Assembly (NCBI GenBank): GCA_016342595.1 | Contig: JAEINY010000036.1 | Span: 1-37,086, forward strand | DNA length: 37,086 nt | From: Marinilabiliaceae bacterium | GTDB taxonomy: Bacteria > Bacteroidota > Bacteroidia > Bacteroidales > Marinilabiliaceae | Reading direction: 5' to 3' | In this document: positions 33,152 to 37,086 of the stretch, in pieces | Numbering within the stretch: the stretch's first letter is position 1 | Layout: each line of letters opens with the position of its first letter | Translations under genes and position numbers: made by a program | Notes under the pieces: generated by a model | The model's database searches: none | What the model was told of the DNA's origin: nothing | The model's input: the letters and a program-made list of their open reading frames with translations, nothing else

Positions 33152-36127
33152 TTAAAATTCAAGATTAACACCAAAGGAATAGGTCGCAGGTACAGGGTAA
33201 GCTCCCCCGTCTATACCTGATTCAGTAGGGTGCCCGCCAATAATGGGATCAAATCCGGAATAATCGGTAAACGTATACAGATTACTTCCCGACACATACA
33301 CCCGTACTTTATTCAAGCGCACCTTATCCGTTAAATGTTTGGGCATGGTATATCCCAGCGAGATGTCGCTGATGCGCAGGTACGATCCATCCTCGATAAA
33401 ACGGTTGGACACTTCGTAGTTCTCGCCAGAATTAGTGACACGTGGTTCACTATTACTGGTTCCTTCACCATGCCATCTGTCCCAATAGGAGGTTTCGAAA
33501 TTGTTATTAGCGAAACGAACCGCTTTCTTTTTATTGTAGATGTCCTTACCAAACTGTCCGGAGAAAGAAGCTGAGAAATCAAAGTTCTTATAGCCGGCTG
33601 ATAGGTTTAATCCTAAAATATAGTCAGCATGAGGCGATCCAATGATACGTTTATCCTCATCATCAAGCTTACCATCCTTATTAAAATCCTTGTATCGGAT
33701 ATCACCAGGTTGCGAATTACCATTAAACACAGGTCCATCTATTACCTCCTGATCATTCTGGAAGATGCCATCTACCACATAACCATAAAAATGACCTACT
33801 GATTCACCCACAATCGTACGAGTAGAGGCACGTCCGTTACCTAAATCACCTTTCCACAAAATATCGTCCTCTTTCGACAGTGCCAATACTTCATTATCAA
33901 CAGTAGAACCAACTACGCCAATCATGTAATTGAAATCACCCACTTTTTGTTTCCAGGTGACACTTACATCCAGACCTCTATTTTCAACCGATCCCACATT
34001 TACCATACCGACACCTGTATAACCGGTATGCGACAAAATGGACCCCGGTAACAACATATCTTCAGTAGTACGTTTGTAGTAATCCATCTCCAGCATCAAG
34101 CCGTTGTTAAGGAAACCGGCCTCAAACCCAATATTCAACTGTTTATGCTTTTCCCAGCGAACAGCAGTATTGGTAAGCTCAGTTACTGTACCCCCCTCTT
34201 GTTTTTGCTGACCTGTACCAAATACAACATCCAAACCAGTGTTCACACCTGGGTAAGCGGCATAATCACCAATGCGATCATTTCCGGTTTTACCCCAGCT
34301 ACCTCTTAGCTTGAGGTGTGATACAACATTACGAAATGGTTCAAAAAAGGCTTCTTCAGAAATGCGATACCCCAAAGCCATTGATGGGAAATTTCCGAAT
34401 TTATTATCCTCACCAAAACGTGACGAGCCATCCCGACGCATGGTCGCCGTCAGATAGTAGATGTTATTATACGAATAGTTGAAACGGAACAAATAGGACA
34501 ACATGCGGTTTTCACCACCACTGTTTCCATTGGAGATATCTGTTAAATCTTTCACTACACCTGCATCCAAGTACCAGAAATCTTCTGTCTCACCTTTCAC
34601 ATTACTTCTTCCGCCGTTTAACCATTCGCTCATTCCAATGTATGAACTCATACCGGCCATGGCTTCGAACTTATGCGAATCGATCTCTTTAGTGTAGAAC
34701 AACAGGTTTTCGAAGGAATAATTCACATAGCGATTATTATTCACACCTACAGAACTCTTATCTGTTTTCTGCCAAGGACTCACGTAGTATTTCGGAGTGA
34801 ATGATTTGCCATACACATGAGTGGTTTCAATACCAAAGGTCGATTTGAACTTCAAATCAAAAGGTAGCTTAATCTCGGCATAGGCATTCCCAACCGTTTT
34901 ATAGGTTTGATTTTTACCCCGTCCTTCAAACTCATATTTAGCCGCGATATTGGCAAAATTTCCATTGTCACTCTGGCCATACGTGCCATCTTCATTGTAT
35001 ATCGGCATGAGCGGATCAGTCCTATATGCGGCTTCAATTAGCCCCCCTGGTGCACCATTTGTATGAAAATAAGCAAACTGCACGTTGGTACCCACATTCA
35101 GCCAGCTCCTTACTTTGTAGTTGTTATTCAGCAACACTGTCAAACGTTGGTATTCGTCGCCTTTCACCACACCTTCCTGCTCATAACCAGTTACACTCAG
35201 GTTATAATTGCGTTTCGCATTACCACCTGAAAAGGCCACATTCAGATTACGTGTAGGTGCAGTTTGGAAGATTTCATCAAACCAATTTGTTCCAGTCATG
35301 TTTTGCGGATTAGGGTACTGGTTCGTTCCGGTGAGTTCATTCATCAGCTGGGCATATTGCGCCGGTGAAACCATATCCGGGTAGTTTGTCACCTTTTGCA
35401 CTCCTTGGCTGTAGTTGATGGAGATACCTCCCTCTTCACTGCTTCCCTTTTTCGTTGTCACCATGATCACACCATTACCTCCACGGGCGCCATACAAGGC
35501 AGCAGCAGAGGCATCTTTCAATACAGAGATCGATTCAATGTCGCTTGGGTTTAAATGATCGATGCTATAAAGAATCATACCATCCACCACATAAATAGGC
35601 GCATTCTCATTCACCGAACCAAAACCACGGATAAAGATAGAAGGTGCACTACCCGGCGCACCTGATGGTGTTACAATTACACCGGATACCTTACCCTCCA
35701 GCGCATTCTCAGCACGCGGACTTTGAATCTTTCCAATATCCGCCGACTTAATATTAGCGACCGCCCCCGTCAAATCCGATTTTTTCCGGGTTCCATAGGC
35801 TACGACCACAACATCATCGAGATTTTGGGTGGAGCTTTCCAAATAAATGGTCACATTGTTTAATCCGGCTACCGCCACTTCCTGTGTTTGATATCCAATA
35901 AAGGAAACCAGTATTTGAGTTTGATCTTCCACCATTACTTTAAATCGACCATTCTCACCGGTAATAGTTCCCTGTTGGGTTCCTTTGATCAGTATATTCA
36001 CTCCTGGTATGGGTGCCCCATCCTGCTTATCAACAATAATACCTTCCAGCAACCGCTCCTGCGCCATTACTGAAAATGATATTAGTATTGCCATTACAAC
36101 TACTACTGTTTTTTTCATCATAAACAT
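33152..36127 (-). CDS. susC: SusC/RagA family TonB-dependent outer-membrane transporter
   Basis: A 991-residue protein (the start may be the ATG at 36118, giving the signal MKKTVVVVMAILISFSVMAQ). It has an N-terminal carboxypeptidase-regulatory-like domain (about 25-100: GIIVDKQDGAPIPGVNI), the plug (about 110-230) with the SusC signature DDVVVVAYGTRKKSDLTG and VKVSG-like pieces, GSASPFIRG-type motif (GSAPSIFIRGFGSVNE), DASAAALYGARGGNGVI, and a 22-strand barrel ending ATYSFGVNLEF. It imports oligosaccharides with SusD, driven by TonB-ExbBD. It is the first gene of the operon, 316 bases from the divergent regulator. Confidence 0.97.
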   Translation of the reverse strand: MFMMKKTVVVVMAILISFSVMAQERLLEGIIVDKQDGAPIPGVNILIKGTQQGTITGENGRFKVMVEDQTQILVSFIGYQTQEVAVAGLNNVTIYLESSTQNLDDVVVVAYGTRKKSDLTGAVANIKSADIGKIQSPRAENALEGKVSGVIVTPSGAPGSAPSIFIRGFGSVNENAPIYVVDGMILYSIDHLNPSDIESISVLKDASAAALYGARGGNGVIMVTTKKGSSEEGGISINYSQGVQKVTNYPDMVSPAQYAQLMNELTGTNQYPNPQNMTGTNWFDEIFQTAPTRNLNVAFSGGNAKRNYNLSVTGYEQEGVVKGDEYQRLTVLLNNNYKVRSWLNVGTNVQFAYFHTNGAPGGLIEAAYRTDPLMPIYNEDGTYGQSDNGNFANIAAKYEFEGRGKNQTYKTVGNAYAEIKLPFDLKFKSTFGIETTHVYGKSFTPKYYVSPWQKTDKSSVGVNNNRYVNYSFENLLFYTKEIDSHKFEAMAGMSSYIGMSEWLNGGRSNVKGETEDFWYLDAGVVKDLTDISNGNSGGENRMLSYLFRFNYSYNNIYYLTATMRRDGSSRFGEDNKFGNFPSMALGYRISEEAFFEPFRNVVSHLKLRGSWGKTGNDRIGDYAAYPGVNTGLDVVFGTGQQKQEGGTVTELTNTAVRWEKHKQLNIGFEAGFLNNGLMLEMDYYKRTTEDMLLPGSILSHTGYTGVGMVNVGSVENRGLDVSVTWKQKVGDFNYMIGVVGSTVDNEVLALSKEDDILWKGDLGNGRASTRTIVGESVGHFYGYVVDGIFQNDQEVIDGPVFNGNSQPGDIRYKDFNKDGKLDDEDKRIIGSPHADYILGLNLSAGYKNFDFSASFSGQFGKDIYNKKKAVRFANNNFETSYWDRWHGEGTSNSEPRVTNSGENYEVSNRFIEDGSYLRISDISLGYTMPKHLTDKVRLNKVRVYVSGSNLYTFTDYSGFDPIIGGHPTESGIDGGAYPVPATYSFGVNLEF

Positions 36128-36443
36128 GGATTTAATACTTTACTGTTTGTATTTAATATTAAGAGCTCTGAATAATTAATATCTGTACTGACACGTTATC
36201 GATACAAATATTTCATATCTTCTTCACAACACGAAAAAACACACCTCAACACCCCCCCTGCACAAAACCGAAACCTAATACAATGAATGCAAAGTACTAT
36301 AAACATTCACCTTAACTCCATTATAGCTCCATATTAAAATAGATTTTTTTTCATGATGTTGGGGTCATGTTGGGGTCATTTCGAAGCATTCTTAACAATT
36401 TTTTACTTCTTTTGTAAGGTAAATTTAGGGGGGAGATCAAATT
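36128..36443. other. Divergent PUL control region
   Basis: This 316-base gap separates susC from the regulator gene. No ORF of note lies within it. It has a perfect 11-base tandem repeat at 36356-36377. No exact TAnnTTTG octamer was found for either gene, which would fit activator-dependent promoters. Confidence 0.6.
36356..36377. promoter_or_regulatory. 11-bp tandem repeat, candidate regulator operator
   Basis: ATGTTGGGGTC is repeated exactly twice with no gap (36356-36366 and 36367-36377). A period of 11 bases puts both half-sites on one face of the helix, as expected for a dimeric activator. It lies about 240 bases upstream of susC and 67 bases before the regulator ATG. Confidence 0.5.
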
Positions 36444-37086
36444 ATGAAAAAATCACTTTTAATATTCGATCATATTCGATGGATCATTATAGTGGCATTC
36501 ACTTATTCAGCTGTTTTAGCCACTGGTGAAAACATCATGCTGCAACGAAAAGCCATCATTCATAACTTCTCCAAAAAGCAGTACCAAGCCGCTAATCAAA
36601 ACTGGGCCATCAGTCAAAACAAAGAGGGTGAGTTATTTTTTGGCAATACATTTGGACTGTTACGCTTTGATGGGTATACCTGGACTACACATAAACTAAA
36701 AGACAATATTACTATTCGTTCAGTTTATGCCGACAACGATGGTAAAATCTATGTTGGAGGTCATGAAGAATTCGGTTACTGGGAATACTCACCAGAAGGC
36801 GAGCTGGTCTACCATTCCGTTAGCCAGCTTCTCCCGACTTCTCACAGATTCAAAAATGAAGACATCTGGGAGATTACAAAAATAAATAGCAAGATCTTTT
36901 TCCGCTCTTTTGCGCGTATTTACATTCTAGATCACGGAAAACTTACTGTTATCGATCCTAACAATGCTGTTTTTTCTCTTCATTTTATCCATAACCACCC
37001 CTATGCTTTCCTGCTTACTAAAGGATTCTATCAAATAACGGATCAATTTTTACTTGAAAAAGATAATTCATTCAATGCTTTAAACT
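36444..37086 (+). CDS. Propeller-type sensor regulator of the PUL (5' part)
   Basis: An open frame from the ATG at 36444 to the window edge (214 residues seen). It has an N-terminal hydrophobic segment (about residues 12-28) and then repeated two-component-regulator-propeller blades: YQAANQNWAISQNKEGELFF, NTFGLLRFDGYTWTTHKLKD and IRSVYADNDGKIYVGGHEEF. This is the N-terminal sensor of Bacteroidota regulators of the SusR/Y_Y_Y or hybrid two-component class, which bind glycan oligomers in the periplasm. Its output domain is beyond the window, so the class cannot be fixed. Divergent from susC, it is the likely local activator. Confidence 0.75.
   Translation, partial: MKKSLLIFDHIRWIIIVAFTYSAVLATGENIMLQRKAIIHNFSKKQYQAANQNWAISQNKEGELFFGNTFGLLRFDGYTWTTHKLKDNITIRSVYADNDGKIYVGGHEEFGYWEYSPEGELVYHSVSQLLPTSHRFKNEDIWEITKINSKIFFRSFARIYILDHGKLTVIDPNNAVFSLHFIHNHPYAFLLTKGFYQITDQFLLEKDNSFNALN

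Overview
The window comes from a member of the Bacteroidota. The signs are SusC/SusD pairs, type IX secretion (T9SS) C-terminal sorting domains, Bacteroidota-style promoters (TTG near -33, TAnnTTTG near -7), GH97 and GH144 enzymes, almost no Shine-Dalgarno sites, and the gene order dapB-lepB-lepB-wbqC. I infer a marine or anaerobic carbohydrate degrader, perhaps order Marinilabiliales; no rRNA is present to settle this.

Left part (1-16.5 kb), mostly housekeeping. An opine/alanine-dehydrogenase-like gene is followed by a possible MITE, a 7TM-HD (PgpH-like) phosphodiesterase and an NlpC/P60 endopeptidase. Then, on the minus strand, come dapB, three signal peptidase I genes, a LapA-like membrane protein and WbqC. 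This block holds a partly decayed tandem duplication: two lepB copies (about 92% identical) lie either side of a scar made of pieces of a third peptidase gene and of dapB. Next is the translation operon thrS-infC-rpmI-rplT, where infC appears to start at a rare AUA codon behind an unusually strong Shine-Dalgarno sequence. A secreted dipeptidyl peptidase IV and a tRNA-Leu(CAG) with clear terminators follow.

Middle part (16.9-22.3 kb). A three-gene minus-strand cassette encodes a Tat-exported Gfo/Idh/MocA oxidoreductase, a DUF1080 lipoprotein and an exported TIM-barrel isomerase-like protein. This set fits oxidative (3-keto) glycoside cleavage. Then come a DUF4469 protein, a short repeat region with an internally deleted REP-associated tyrosine transposase (RAYT) relic, and a STAS-like protein.

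Right part (22.4-37.1 kb). A polysaccharide utilisation locus reads on the minus strand as susC, susD, a stand-alone T9SS-exported cysteine-motif module, a large T9SS-exported GH144-type glucanase carrying the same module, a GH3 beta-glucosidase lipoprotein, a second GH144-type lipoprotein and a SusB-type (inverting) GH97 alpha-glucosidase. A divergent, truncated sensor-regulator gene starts at 36444. A perfect 11-bp tandem repeat sits in the divergent promoter region. The enzyme set predicts use of beta-1,2-glucan. The added alpha-glucosidase suggests the target may be alpha-1,6-closed cyclic beta-1,2-glucans (bacterial periplasmic glucans); this last step is inference.
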